Source: Bradyrhizobium sp. PSBB068 (GTDB lineage Bacteria > Pseudomonadota > Alphaproteobacteria > Rhizobiales > Xanthobacteraceae). Taken from it: DNA of 64,000 nt. The stretch covers positions 3,162,001 to 3,226,000 of the forward strand of contig CP069300.1 of NCBI GenBank assembly GCA_016839165.1. Direction: 5' to 3'. Made by a program: the position numbers and the translations under genes. Positions 52,939 to 61,117 of this stretch are shown here, piece by piece. Below the pieces are notes generated by a model. The model had not been told where the DNA came from. It was given only the letters and a program-made list of their open reading frames with translations, and searched no databases. Position 1 is the stretch's first letter; each line of letters begins with the position of its first letter.

Positions 52939-54411
52939 TTAGACGGCTTTGAGGCGTTCCGCCAATGATAGGCGTCCCAGCTTCTTTGCGGCGCCCTCTA
53001 GGCACGCGCAAAAATTTGTCTTCTCCATCAGGTGCGAAATCTCATGCTGTGGGTTTTGGGCTGCCGCATGCTCCGCGAGGGTTCGCGCTACCTCGCGCTC
53101 GTGATATTCCGAAGCAATACCGTCCCGTTGGAGGTAGAACATTGCCTCAAGTTCGGCCAGCGCCTCCGGCGATAGCCGTACCGCAATCGACTTCTGCACC
53201 TCTTGGAATGCCGCCGCTGCTTCCTTCATGCCATCAAACCGTTTGGGGTCGAAGTAGTCCAGGCCAAGATCGCCATCATCCTGGGCCCGCGGAGGGTGCA
53301 AACGCCGCCACTGTTCGACAACCCATACGGCGTCGTCGTCCGTGAGATGCAAATGGTTGCTCTCAATCCCCAGAACCGATCCCATTTCGCGATTCTGCTG
53401 GATCTGATCGAGCGCGATTGAGAATTGCTTGTTGCTTAGGCCATAGCGTTCTTTGATGGCCGCCTTTTGCTCGTCGAAAGCTCCCGTATTCCATGCTTCG
53501 CGACGCGGTAAGAGGCGCGCAATTTCAAGCAGATCGGCTCTCGAGCAGCGGTTCGTATATGCACCGGTGGCCCGCTCTCTGATGTAGTCCACCGTCCGGT
53601 ACTTGAGCGCTGACAACAGTCTCTCTAACGCCAGCAGGCTCGCTCGAATGAGCTGCAGATTGGCGGTCCCGTAATTCGCGAGGCTCGGATCATCATCCCG
53701 GTTCCGGTGGTATCGCAACTCCTGCCCATCGGAATCGATCCGCGACAGGCTTTCGACAAAGGGCTTGAGCGCGGTGACAGTCTTGGACAGATTCTCGTCC
53801 CCAATTTTGCTGTTGTGCAGGTGATCCCAATACGCCTTGATGTTGTGACTGAGTTTGCGCCCATCGTCCGCTATTACGCCTGCTTCGATAAAATGCTCCG
53901 TCGAGAATTTGAGGGCCAGCTCGACCGCATGCCGTGCGTTGTAGAGTATCGGCAAGACCAGCGTGTCACGCTTGCTAAACATTTGCTTTTCGATGATTGC
54001 ATCCGCGAGTTCAATCGCGGCCTCTATGAATCCATCGAGATAGTTCTCTTCATGCCCCTGCCTACCGATAAGGGCATTCCACTGTCCGTCAAAGACTCGC
54101 TTAAAAAACGGATCATTTTCGTAGGGATCTGGCTCTTCGACTTCTGCATCATCCGGCTTGTTCCGTGCTACCACTTCCTTCTTTTCCTCGGTCGCACTGC
54201 TCTGTCGGGGAGCGTCCATTCCTGTCGTGTTGACGAACTTGCGAAATTCGGAATTTGCCTTCTCACTTTCGAAATGGAAGGTCATGTATCCGCTGCGAAT
54301 TTCTACGAAGCGGTCGGAGTCGCCTGCGATTTTCCTCGCCTCATCAAATAAGACGGAAAATTGTGGCGTGTCTGCTTCGACTCGAGTTACGTGATCGCAG
54401 TTTCTGGGCAA
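52939..54411 (-). CDS. HEPN-like hypothetical protein (490 aa)
   Basis: A 490-residue protein I cannot place in a named family. The segment LYNARHAVELALKFSTEHFI, then LSHNIKAYWDHLHN and DGQELRYHRNRDDD resembles HEPN-type helical bundles found in abortive-infection and nucleotidyltransferase partners (H-A-V/L-E-L-x-L-K, ... H.L...W, ... FRY). The C-terminus has another helical region. It ends the minus-strand accessory run. A role in defence is inferred. Confidence 0.6.
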   Translation of the reverse strand: MPRNCDHVTRVEADTPQFSVLFDEARKIAGDSDRFVEIRSGYMTFHFESEKANSEFRKFVNTTGMDAPRQSSATEEKKEVVARNKPDDAEVEEPDPYENDPFFKRVFDGQWNALIGRQGHEENYLDGFIEAAIELADAIIEKQMFSKRDTLVLPILYNARHAVELALKFSTEHFIEAGVIADDGRKLSHNIKAYWDHLHNSKIGDENLSKTVTALKPFVESLSRIDSDGQELRYHRNRDDDPSLANYGTANLQLIRASLLALERLLSALKYRTVDYIRERATGAYTNRCSRADLLEIARLLPRREAWNTGAFDEQKAAIKERYGLSNKQFSIALDQIQQNREMGSVLGIESNHLHLTDDDAVWVVEQWRRLHPPRAQDDGDLGLDYFDPKRFDGMKEAAAAFQEVQKSIAVRLSPEALAELEAMFYLQRDGIASEYHEREVARTLAEHAAAQNPQHEISHLMEKTNFCACLEGAAKKLGRLSLAERLKAV

Positions 54412-54434
54412 ATTCCGGCTCTCCAGTCCTGGCG

Positions 54435-55355
54435 CTATTTTGCATCCACAATGAAATTTAGGCTGGCAAGTTCTTCGTTTGTTAGCGCGAAAGCGCCGGC
54501 TTGAGTGGCGGCTACGAGTTGGGTCTCACTTTTCGCTCCCGGAATGACGCGAATTTCTGGCGCTTTCGACAAGAGCCAGGCGAGGGCGACTGTAGCAGGT
54601 GCTACGGCTCTCGACGCGGCGATCTGCCAAAGCGGCGCAAGATGGTCGGTTATCGAGGCCAGCCTCTCAGACGCGAACCGCTCGTCGTTTCGACGATAAT
54701 CGGTCGATACCCGATCGTCCTTCGCTGCTCCGTTGCCCGCCAGTATCCCGCGTCCTAGAGGAGAAAAGCAGACGAACTCGGTCGCGGCTTCACGCAAGCG
54801 CGGTATCAACTCCTTCTCCGGCCTACGTCGGATCAAGGAGAATTCGTCTTGAACGAATGATATGGGATGTATGGCGCGCGCGCGTTGGAGAATTTGCCAA
54901 TCGATGGCGCAAAGTCCCAGAGCCAACACCTTTCCCTCGCGAACTAGCTCCGACATGGTCCCGACAACGTCCTCGATTGGTACCCTTGGGTCTAAGCGGT
55001 GCTGGTAGAGCACGTCGATGTGGCCACGGCGCAACCGTCTTAGCGAGCCCTCGACGCTGTGCCGGATTGCCCGCGAGGTACTGTCCAAGCCAACGATCTT
55101 ACCGTTTTCCAAGCAATAACCGAATTTGGTCGCTATTTCGACCGCGTCTCGATTGCCACCCAGGGCTTCGGCCAGGAGTTCTTCGTTGGCGTAGGGGCCG
55201 TAGAGCTCTGCCGTGTCGAAATGAGAAACGCCGAGATCCAAGGCCCGGCGGATGAGATTGAATGCTGTTTCACGCGGAACAGGGCCATAAATGCCTGTAA
55301 GAGCCATGCAACCGAGTCCGATACGACGCAATGACGGGTCGGGAAGTGGGTACAT
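54435..55355 (-). CDS. Aldo/keto reductase
   Basis: A 306-residue (beta/alpha)8 NAD(P)H-dependent reductase: RRIGLGCMALTGIYG, the catalytic DTAELYGPYANEELLAEAL (Asp, Tyr), IATKFG with the Lys, SLRRLRRGHIDVLYQHRLDP with the His, and IPGAKSETQL near the end. It overlaps the kinase gene by one base (TAATG) as the last gene of a four-gene cassette with radical SAM, exonuclease and kinase. The natural substrate is unknown. Confidence 0.9.
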   Translation of the reverse strand: MYPLPDPSLRRIGLGCMALTGIYGPVPRETAFNLIRRALDLGVSHFDTAELYGPYANEELLAEALGGNRDAVEIATKFGYCLENGKIVGLDSTSRAIRHSVEGSLRRLRRGHIDVLYQHRLDPRVPIEDVVGTMSELVREGKVLALGLCAIDWQILQRARAIHPISFVQDEFSLIRRRPEKELIPRLREAATEFVCFSPLGRGILAGNGAAKDDRVSTDYRRNDERFASERLASITDHLAPLWQIAASRAVAPATVALAWLLSKAPEIRVIPGAKSETQLVAATQAGAFALTNEELASLNFIVDAK

Positions 55356-55948
55356 TAGGACGCTGCAGTCGGAAGTCGTGAAATGATGAACATGACGGTC
55401 TGCTTCAATACGTCTCTCCCGTTGGAAGACGTCAGCCTCAGCGCGTCCGGCGTAAGCTCGGAAACAAGCATGTTGATATGACGCCCGGCGGCGTCGCGAA
55501 ATTCGGTGTCCGGGTCCCGCCCTTTGCCGATCTCGACACTTTTGTCGAGGAATGTCGCGATAAGAAGGTCGTAGTCGGGTGTGTGTGCCTTGACGATTGT
55601 GGCCAGTTCGTCGAGGCGCCGCTCATCGAGCTCTCGGTGCGACACCTGCAGCGCGGCGCGCAAGTAACCCAGCGCATCGATAACCGGGCGATCGACGAGG
55701 ATAACGTCGCTGGTCAGTGACGCCTCGGTCTCTCGGCGCATGCACTCGGCCATGATCCACAAGGTGCTTTCGAACGTGTGCTTCGTCAGGATCGGAAAGC
55801 CGAGCGATAGCGCAGCCCGCGCGATATCGGATATCCGACAAACAATCAATCCCGAGCGTTTAAGCTCCTGCTCAAGCGCATCGAAAAACGTGCTCTTGCC
55901 AGTGGAGTGGGTGCCGGTTATGCCGATTTTGATCGGCGGCCTGATCAA
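55355..55948 (-). CDS. P-loop nucleotide kinase-like ATPase
   Basis: A 197-residue protein with Walker A IGITGTHSTGKSTFF near residue 15 and a Walker B-like DVILVDRPVIDALGY. The layout resembles the AAA_28/NadR-type kinases that phosphorylate nucleosides or small metabolites. It overlaps the exonuclease stop (ATGA at 55945-55948) and the reductase start. Pairing with a 3'-5' exonuclease suggests action on released nucleotides, which is inference. Confidence 0.83.
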   Translation of the reverse strand: MIRPPIKIGITGTHSTGKSTFFDALEQELKRSGLIVCRISDIARAALSLGFPILTKHTFESTLWIMAECMRRETEASLTSDVILVDRPVIDALGYLRAALQVSHRELDERRLDELATIVKAHTPDYDLLIATFLDKSVEIGKGRDPDTEFRDAAGRHINMLVSELTPDALRLTSSNGRDVLKQTVMFIISRLPTAAS

Positions 55949-56535
55949 AACATTGATCCTTGTCTGGGATCGAGGATATTCGCCTCTTGAAGCGCCTTGG
56001 CGCGACGCTCGCTCGGAAGGGGTGACAGCAGATCGATCAGGATCAGGGCCGTTAGCGTCGCATCGTAAAGCGCGGAGTGGTGGCTCCGGCCGCTGAGTTG
56101 GGCCGCCTGGTCCGCAAGGCCTAGTTCAGTTCCCAGGTTGGCTAGTCCGTAGGAGGGCAGACCCGGTCTCAACGCCTTTGCAAGTTTCAAGGTGTCGATA
56201 GCAGCCGGAGGTGACCAATCCGCGATCGACCTGGAAAGAATGTCAACCTCCACTCTGACGTTGTGGCCGACGATCGGCGTACTCTCGATCCATTGGAGGA
56301 TGTCGTCGGCGATGTCCTCCATCGAGGGAGAGCCGAGTACATCGTCGTCTGTTAAGCCGTGTATTCGGGTTGCCGCCGGATGAATCCCGTGCTCCGGGCG
56401 TACAAGCCAATGGCGTTGATTCCCGGTCAAGGCAAGCTGCTCGACTTCCAGCATGGCGAGTTCGACGATCTCCGGTGGCGTTCCGCCGCTGCCTTCGACG
56501 TCGATAACCCAGATACGATCGGTTGCTATTTCCAT
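55945..56535 (-). CDS. DEDDh 3'-5' exonuclease
   Basis: A 196-residue exonuclease of the DnaQ/RNase T fold. The catalytic acids lie in IWVIDVEGSGG (Asp, Glu), GHNVRVEVDIL (Asp) and SHHSALYDATLTALI (His, Asp). There is no accessory domain. The ATG at 56535 overlaps the end of the radical SAM gene by 10 bases; longer frames upstream fall inside that gene. DNA or RNA specificity cannot be told. Confidence 0.87.
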   Translation of the reverse strand: MEIATDRIWVIDVEGSGGTPPEIVELAMLEVEQLALTGNQRHWLVRPEHGIHPAATRIHGLTDDDVLGSPSMEDIADDILQWIESTPIVGHNVRVEVDILSRSIADWSPPAAIDTLKLAKALRPGLPSYGLANLGTELGLADQAAQLSGRSHHSALYDATLTALILIDLLSPLPSERRAKALQEANILDPRQGSMF

Positions 56536-57635
56536 CCGAGCTCTGCCCGTCCGTGGCGCCCAAGAAGGTGGGGATGGGCGCGGTCGTGTACCTGATAGTT
56601 CAAGGTGTGCTGGATAAAGTAGCGTTGCTGTTCCGAACTGCCGTCCAGTTCGATTTTGCGGTGATCCACGGAAATCCCCTGGGGATCCAAGCCGGCGAGT
56701 ATTGCGAGTTCTCTTACTTGAGCGCGTTCCGGCATGCGGTGCGCAGAAGCACATCGCGAAATTTGCTCAGCGGGACAGATATCGCAGATTTCCCGTATGC
56801 CATAATGGCCATTATAGTCTGTTGTCCGATGAGCGAAAGCTACACCGCAAGAGGTCTTTCGAAAGAGCGGCCTTCCGGTGAATGTGGCTAGGACTCGCCG
56901 TTCCGTTTCCGCCGGGAGGATTTTTCTGCGCGCGATTTCGGGGTAAATATCGGGAACGCCGGCGAGACGGAAGTGCTCGCGGATTTCAGCCCGGTGGAAC
57001 AAACCGGTGAACACGGTGGCATCGGCGAGAGAGGACAATGCCGACGCCCGGTCTAAGTGCACGTCGCTGTCGTTAAAACCCGAAATCAGAGGTCGCCAGT
57101 ACAAGATCGACTTTGTTCTCGACGCATGCTTGTCGAGGACACGAAGCGAGTCTTCGGCGATGGCGCTGTCGACGGGCTCTATCCGATTATCGTCGATTCC
57201 GGACCAGGTCACCAATACCGTCAGCTGGAGATTCTGTAGACGCTCCAGACGCTCGACGTCGGACGGCAGGATCTTCCATCTCGTGATCACTAGGACGGGG
57301 TTTGTGAGGCCTCTTAGATCCAATTCTTCGAGTGTTGCAAAGAGATGATCCTTTACGCCAGGCAGGAAAGGATCGGTCGCACGATTGAAGATCTGTATGG
57401 GAGTGGTACCGACCCGGAAGGCCCAGTGATCCACTAGTTGAGTCACCGCCCGACAATCGTCCAGCACCAGATGCGGTTGTTTCATTTCGTAGTTCTGGAA
57501 CAGGTGACGCACGCAGTAACCGCAGTCGAGCGGGCATCCCACGACATGATTCAGACTGAGGCCGGACTTTCGATACTCGACCACGTTCCGAAGTGCGTCC
57601 GGAAGGTCGGTTGGGGCTGGTCGAAGTCCTTTCAC
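56526..57635 (-). CDS. Radical SAM enzyme (spore photoproduct lyase-like)
   Basis: A 369-residue radical SAM protein with VVGCPLDCGYCVRHLF (Cys34, 38, 41) and TPIQIFNRATDPFLPGVKDH, which recalls the organisation of spore photoproduct lyase-type enzymes. A late cysteine group EICDICPAEQISRC could bind a second Fe-S cluster. It lacks the CNxxC signature of viperins. It heads a four-gene cassette whose genes all overlap. Nucleic-acid or nucleotide modification is likely but unproven. Confidence 0.82.
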   Translation of the reverse strand: MKGLRPAPTDLPDALRNVVEYRKSGLSLNHVVGCPLDCGYCVRHLFQNYEMKQPHLVLDDCRAVTQLVDHWAFRVGTTPIQIFNRATDPFLPGVKDHLFATLEELDLRGLTNPVLVITRWKILPSDVERLERLQNLQLTVLVTWSGIDDNRIEPVDSAIAEDSLRVLDKHASRTKSILYWRPLISGFNDSDVHLDRASALSSLADATVFTGLFHRAEIREHFRLAGVPDIYPEIARRKILPAETERRVLATFTGRPLFRKTSCGVAFAHRTTDYNGHYGIREICDICPAEQISRCASAHRMPERAQVRELAILAGLDPQGISVDHRKIELDGSSEQQRYFIQHTLNYQVHDRAHPHLLGRHGRAELGWK

Positions 57636-57874
57636 GGTGCGCAGTCCGATCGTAGGTAAGAAACGGAAAGCCCGACGCTCGCGCCGGCTAACACCTCGCG
57701 CGCAACGCGAGAGACGTCATAACACTAGTTACTAGAAGTTGAGAAATACGCAATAGACTTACTGGCTCTCGCTTCAAATGCTGACGTGGAGCAAACTCAA
57801 TTGGGCCCACCAAACTCAGGTTGAGCTTCGTACTCGGAGCGGCGGCGGCGGACATCTAGTCAGTATAGCGCAGG
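57636..57874. other. Intergenic, small hairpin
   Basis: A short hairpin CTCGCG-CGCAA-CGCGAG lies in this gap without a T-tract. I saw no gene. The promoter of the radical SAM cassette should be here. Confidence 0.35.
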
Positions 57875-59062
57875 TTAGTATTCCATGTTTGCGTGCCGTT
57901 CCCACTCGTGTCCCCACCTATCGACGAAGGCAGTCAAAGCGTGTTCGGACTTGATTGCCTTGGCATAATCCAGCCTCGACGCGGGGTCACATGCCGGATC
58001 GACGCCGGCGTCAATCAGCCTGTGCGCCCGCTTGACCGGTCCGCCGGACATGTACTCATCGAATCTGTCGAACAGATCGCAAACCGATTCAAAGAGTGCC
58101 TCGTCGACTGGCAAATTAGCGAACCGCACGCTGTGCTTGATCGCACTAAAATTGGCGGGGACGTTACCGATGCCGGGAATGTAAATTTGCATCCAGCCCA
58201 TGTCGTTTTCGACTCCGCCGTGCGAAAATGGATTCCGGACTCTTTCTTTGAGCGAACGCAGTTCAGCATAGAGTTTCTTGAATGTCTTGTCGCTCTCGGC
58301 GTCGAGCACGGCCTTCAGCTTCTCGTCCCATTTTTTCGACATGCGCGCGAACACCGAATCCGTGCTGTCACTTGGCAGAAATGCGATGAGCAGGATCGCT
58401 TGATGCTCGAGCCGGCTAAAAAAAGCGTCGATCATCGCCGTTGCGTTGAAGAATCCGGCTACCTGATGCTTCCGGACGCGGTTTAAGTCCGATGTCAACA
58501 TGGATGACAGAGAATCTAGCGACTTGCGGGTGGCTTTGGACGCACCTGGTTTCGAGGGCTTTCGACGCGCGCGCTTGTATGCCGTTTGCGCTTGTCCGCG
58601 GAAGAAGCGGTACCTTATGTCGAATTCTGCATACCTGTTTGCTATCACAAAGTTGTCAGCTTCGATTTCCTGCTTTGCCAGCGGCTCGATCAATCTTTCG
58701 ACGGCCTGAGCGGCCTTTTGCAACTGTCCCTCGAGCCGGGACAGGAGCGCCCCCGCGAGCTCGGGGTCATGCGAGATTGAGAAGCCGAACTTACGAAGTG
58801 AGACGGAAGCACGCTTGCCGAGAAAGTCGAAATATACCGTCCACCGGCATTTCTCTTCAGGACCCGACCAAGGTAGGCCGAGCAAGCGAAGCGCGAACAA
58901 GAGAAGTTCTGGAACTGGAAAATCCGCAGGGGAGGGTCTGTAGGTGGAAGCCGAGAAGTCGATGTAACCGCTAGAGGCAGGGGGTGTCAGCCCCTTTGTC
59001 AGCTTTAGCAGCCGCTGCTTGGTAGCTTCGATTGCGCTGTCTCGTTCTTTTTCATCAGACAT
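57875..59062 (-). CDS. HEPN-like hypothetical protein (395 aa)
   Basis: A 395-residue, mostly helical protein of no named family. R276-NPFS-H281 in LKERVRNPFSHGG matches the R-X4-H motif of HEPN RNases, and the long helices before it (DAFFSRLEHQAILLIAFLP) fit the fold. It is 6 bases downstream of the DNA methyltransferase gene, so it belongs to the helicase-methyltransferase operon. A suicidal RNase for that system is a reasonable but unproven idea. Confidence 0.65.
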   Translation of the reverse strand: MSDEKERDSAIEATKQRLLKLTKGLTPPASSGYIDFSASTYRPSPADFPVPELLLFALRLLGLPWSGPEEKCRWTVYFDFLGKRASVSLRKFGFSISHDPELAGALLSRLEGQLQKAAQAVERLIEPLAKQEIEADNFVIANRYAEFDIRYRFFRGQAQTAYKRARRKPSKPGASKATRKSLDSLSSMLTSDLNRVRKHQVAGFFNATAMIDAFFSRLEHQAILLIAFLPSDSTDSVFARMSKKWDEKLKAVLDAESDKTFKKLYAELRSLKERVRNPFSHGGVENDMGWMQIYIPGIGNVPANFSAIKHSVRFANLPVDEALFESVCDLFDRFDEYMSGGPVKRAHRLIDAGVDPACDPASRLDYAKAIKSEHALTAFVDRWGHEWERHANMEY

Positions 59063-59068
59063 GGCGGC

Positions 59069-61117
59069 TCAGGACCTGCGAGTAGTTGCCCTTGCAGGGG
59101 GTCTTTCGCCGGACTGTTCCCGTCGCGAATGAGGTCGTCCTGCCGCTGCGACGATGCTTCCCGCGAAAGAAATGTTCGCCGCGTCGCTATCCGTAAAATC
59201 CAATCCCGCCGCGCGAATGCGTTTAGACCATGCCCGCGCGAGATCGTGTCCCGCCTCTGGAGTGAAATCGACGGGAACTCGCCAGGCTTTCGGGGCACCG
59301 ACCTTGCAGACCATGATCGCGTCCCATGATATGGAGCGGTCCCTCTTGTGTAGCCGCGTGCCGCAGTCACCTAAAAGCGGAAAGGCACAGATGGGAATCA
59401 CGCCGCTCGTCGCCATCGCATTCGCGAGAGCTTCCCATCCCCGGCCGTCTAGGTTCTGGTACGTGAAGACGATTCTGGCGTCGTCCTTGCACACGCGGCG
59501 AATTTCCTTGAACGCCTTCGTCATGCCGGTGGTGAAATGTTCGATCGCCGCAGGTGACTTCGATCCTGCCGCCAGTTGATGGGCGGGAAAGCCTTCAAGG
59601 CAGGAAGCGGAGATCAGGCCGAAGTGCACCATCCATGGAACGAAGAAGTGGCCGAGTTCAGAGTAAGAAATGTAGTCGAAGTAGGGAGGGTCGGTAAGGA
59701 CCAAGTCGATCGCTCGGTCGCGTAGGTGGGACATGTCCTGCGCATCTGCGCACCGTAAGTCCCACGACCCGGACGCTTGGTCTTCGACGGGACGGACCGA
59801 TCCGGCCCGCGTAGGTTCTTGAGGAACAAGCAAGGCGGCCGCGGCCCGCTGAACGGATCGCACAGCGTTGGGAAATGTACCGCGCCCGTTTCTTCGGAGC
59901 CAAGGATTGATCTCGACAGGCCTGGCAATGTGCCTGAACGCCCGGATCGAGAACAGGGGGCTGAGCCTGCGCCAGTCGCCGGCGTACCCGCAGAGGAGGT
60001 TGTTGGTCGTCAGGTGGTCGGAAAAGGCTATCGCGAAGGCTTCGCGCACGGGCCCCTCCAGCTTTTCGATCGCTTGGGCCAGCAGCGCGAGGTGAAGCTG
60101 CTGTCTTGCAGAGAACAGGTCCGAGTAATTGACGTAGCCGTAGCGGAAAAGCCTGTCATCGATCCGCCCCACGCGCGGAATAGGCGAGGGTGGAATGATA
60201 TTGGGTGACTGCGCCTTCAAAGCAGCGAGAGCTCTCGCAGCGTTAGAGTACATTCTGCGGTCGAAATCCGTCGCAGTTCTGATCGTTCGTTCGTTTCCAA
60301 TGTAACGCCGCTCCACGCCATCCGGGATAACCTCCACGGCGAAAAGTTCGAACGTCGGCCGCATGGTCGTCGTCGTGGCCTCGTCAATGAGCTTCTGTCG
60401 ATGACCGCACGACGGGCAAACCGCGGTCCCGGAATCCACGTGCCCATCTTCGCAAGTCGTTCGTACGCCACAGGCGCACCGACCGGTCTTCGATCCGAAC
60501 TTGTTGCAGATAATGCTGCTGCATTCCCGGCATGCGATCCACTGCTTGCCAATTCGGACGTCGGAGCCGAGGCGGAATTTTGGATGCGCGTGGAATTGAT
60601 GAGAGCAGTGATCGCACGATACTGATTGGACCCAGAATGCATGCAGCAGGAGTTGTTTTTGCCCGCTCGCATCCTTCGCGCGATAATAGGGCGCGAGCCG
60701 GGCACCGATGTCGGCGCACAGGGCGTCAAGCACGGGTTCGAGCGGTGGCAGCGTTCGCAGGCGTCCCTGAAAGGACGATATTGCCGTCGCGACGGGCTCG
60801 ACGTCGAGCCCGTGGATGTCGGCGCCGAGGCGCGAAGCTTCCATGACCATCACGCCGCCGCCAAGAAACGGGTCCAGAACCTTCAAGCCTTTGTACGACG
60901 GGCCTTGATAATACGACTTCCAAAATGACTCGCCGGAGGGCGTGCCGGCGGCCACCAGCAACGATCGGGCCGTCACCGCCAGACGTCGGGCGAACCACTT
61001 ATGCGACTGATAGACGTCCCGGGGGCGGACGCTTTCGCGATAAGCGAGGCGGGCGAGCCCGATAAGCGGGACGTCTCCGTCGTCCAGCAACGATCGTTTC
61101 GGCAGTTCATTACTCAT
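59069..61117 (-). CDS. DPPY DNA methyltransferase (DUF1156-like)
   Basis: A 682-residue protein. The N-terminus HKWFARRLAVTARSLLVAAG and LDPFLGGGVMVMEASRLGA are the DUF1156-type opening and SAM motif I. A central zinc-ribbon region carries many CXXC pairs (CDHC, CREC, CACG, CPSC). The catalytic motif IV is DLVLTDPPYFDYISYSELGHF. These features fit adenine or cytosine-N4 DNA methylation. The ATG at 61117 overlaps the helicase stop (ATGA). It probably marks self DNA for the adjacent helicase system. Confidence 0.86.
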   Translation of the reverse strand: MSNELPKRSLLDDGDVPLIGLARLAYRESVRPRDVYQSHKWFARRLAVTARSLLVAAGTPSGESFWKSYYQGPSYKGLKVLDPFLGGGVMVMEASRLGADIHGLDVEPVATAISSFQGRLRTLPPLEPVLDALCADIGARLAPYYRAKDASGQKQLLLHAFWVQSVSCDHCSHQFHAHPKFRLGSDVRIGKQWIACRECSSIICNKFGSKTGRCACGVRTTCEDGHVDSGTAVCPSCGHRQKLIDEATTTTMRPTFELFAVEVIPDGVERRYIGNERTIRTATDFDRRMYSNAARALAALKAQSPNIIPPSPIPRVGRIDDRLFRYGYVNYSDLFSARQQLHLALLAQAIEKLEGPVREAFAIAFSDHLTTNNLLCGYAGDWRRLSPLFSIRAFRHIARPVEINPWLRRNGRGTFPNAVRSVQRAAAALLVPQEPTRAGSVRPVEDQASGSWDLRCADAQDMSHLRDRAIDLVLTDPPYFDYISYSELGHFFVPWMVHFGLISASCLEGFPAHQLAAGSKSPAAIEHFTTGMTKAFKEIRRVCKDDARIVFTYQNLDGRGWEALANAMATSGVIPICAFPLLGDCGTRLHKRDRSISWDAIMVCKVGAPKAWRVPVDFTPEAGHDLARAWSKRIRAAGLDFTDSDAANISFAGSIVAAAGRPHSRREQSGERPPARATTRRS

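Noticed and set aside
56526..57635. Radical SAM enzyme as a prokaryotic viperin
   Set aside because: The cysteine motif is GCPLDCGYC rather than the viperin CNxxC form, and the rest of the sequence fits spore photoproduct lyase-type enzymes better, despite the kinase neighbour.
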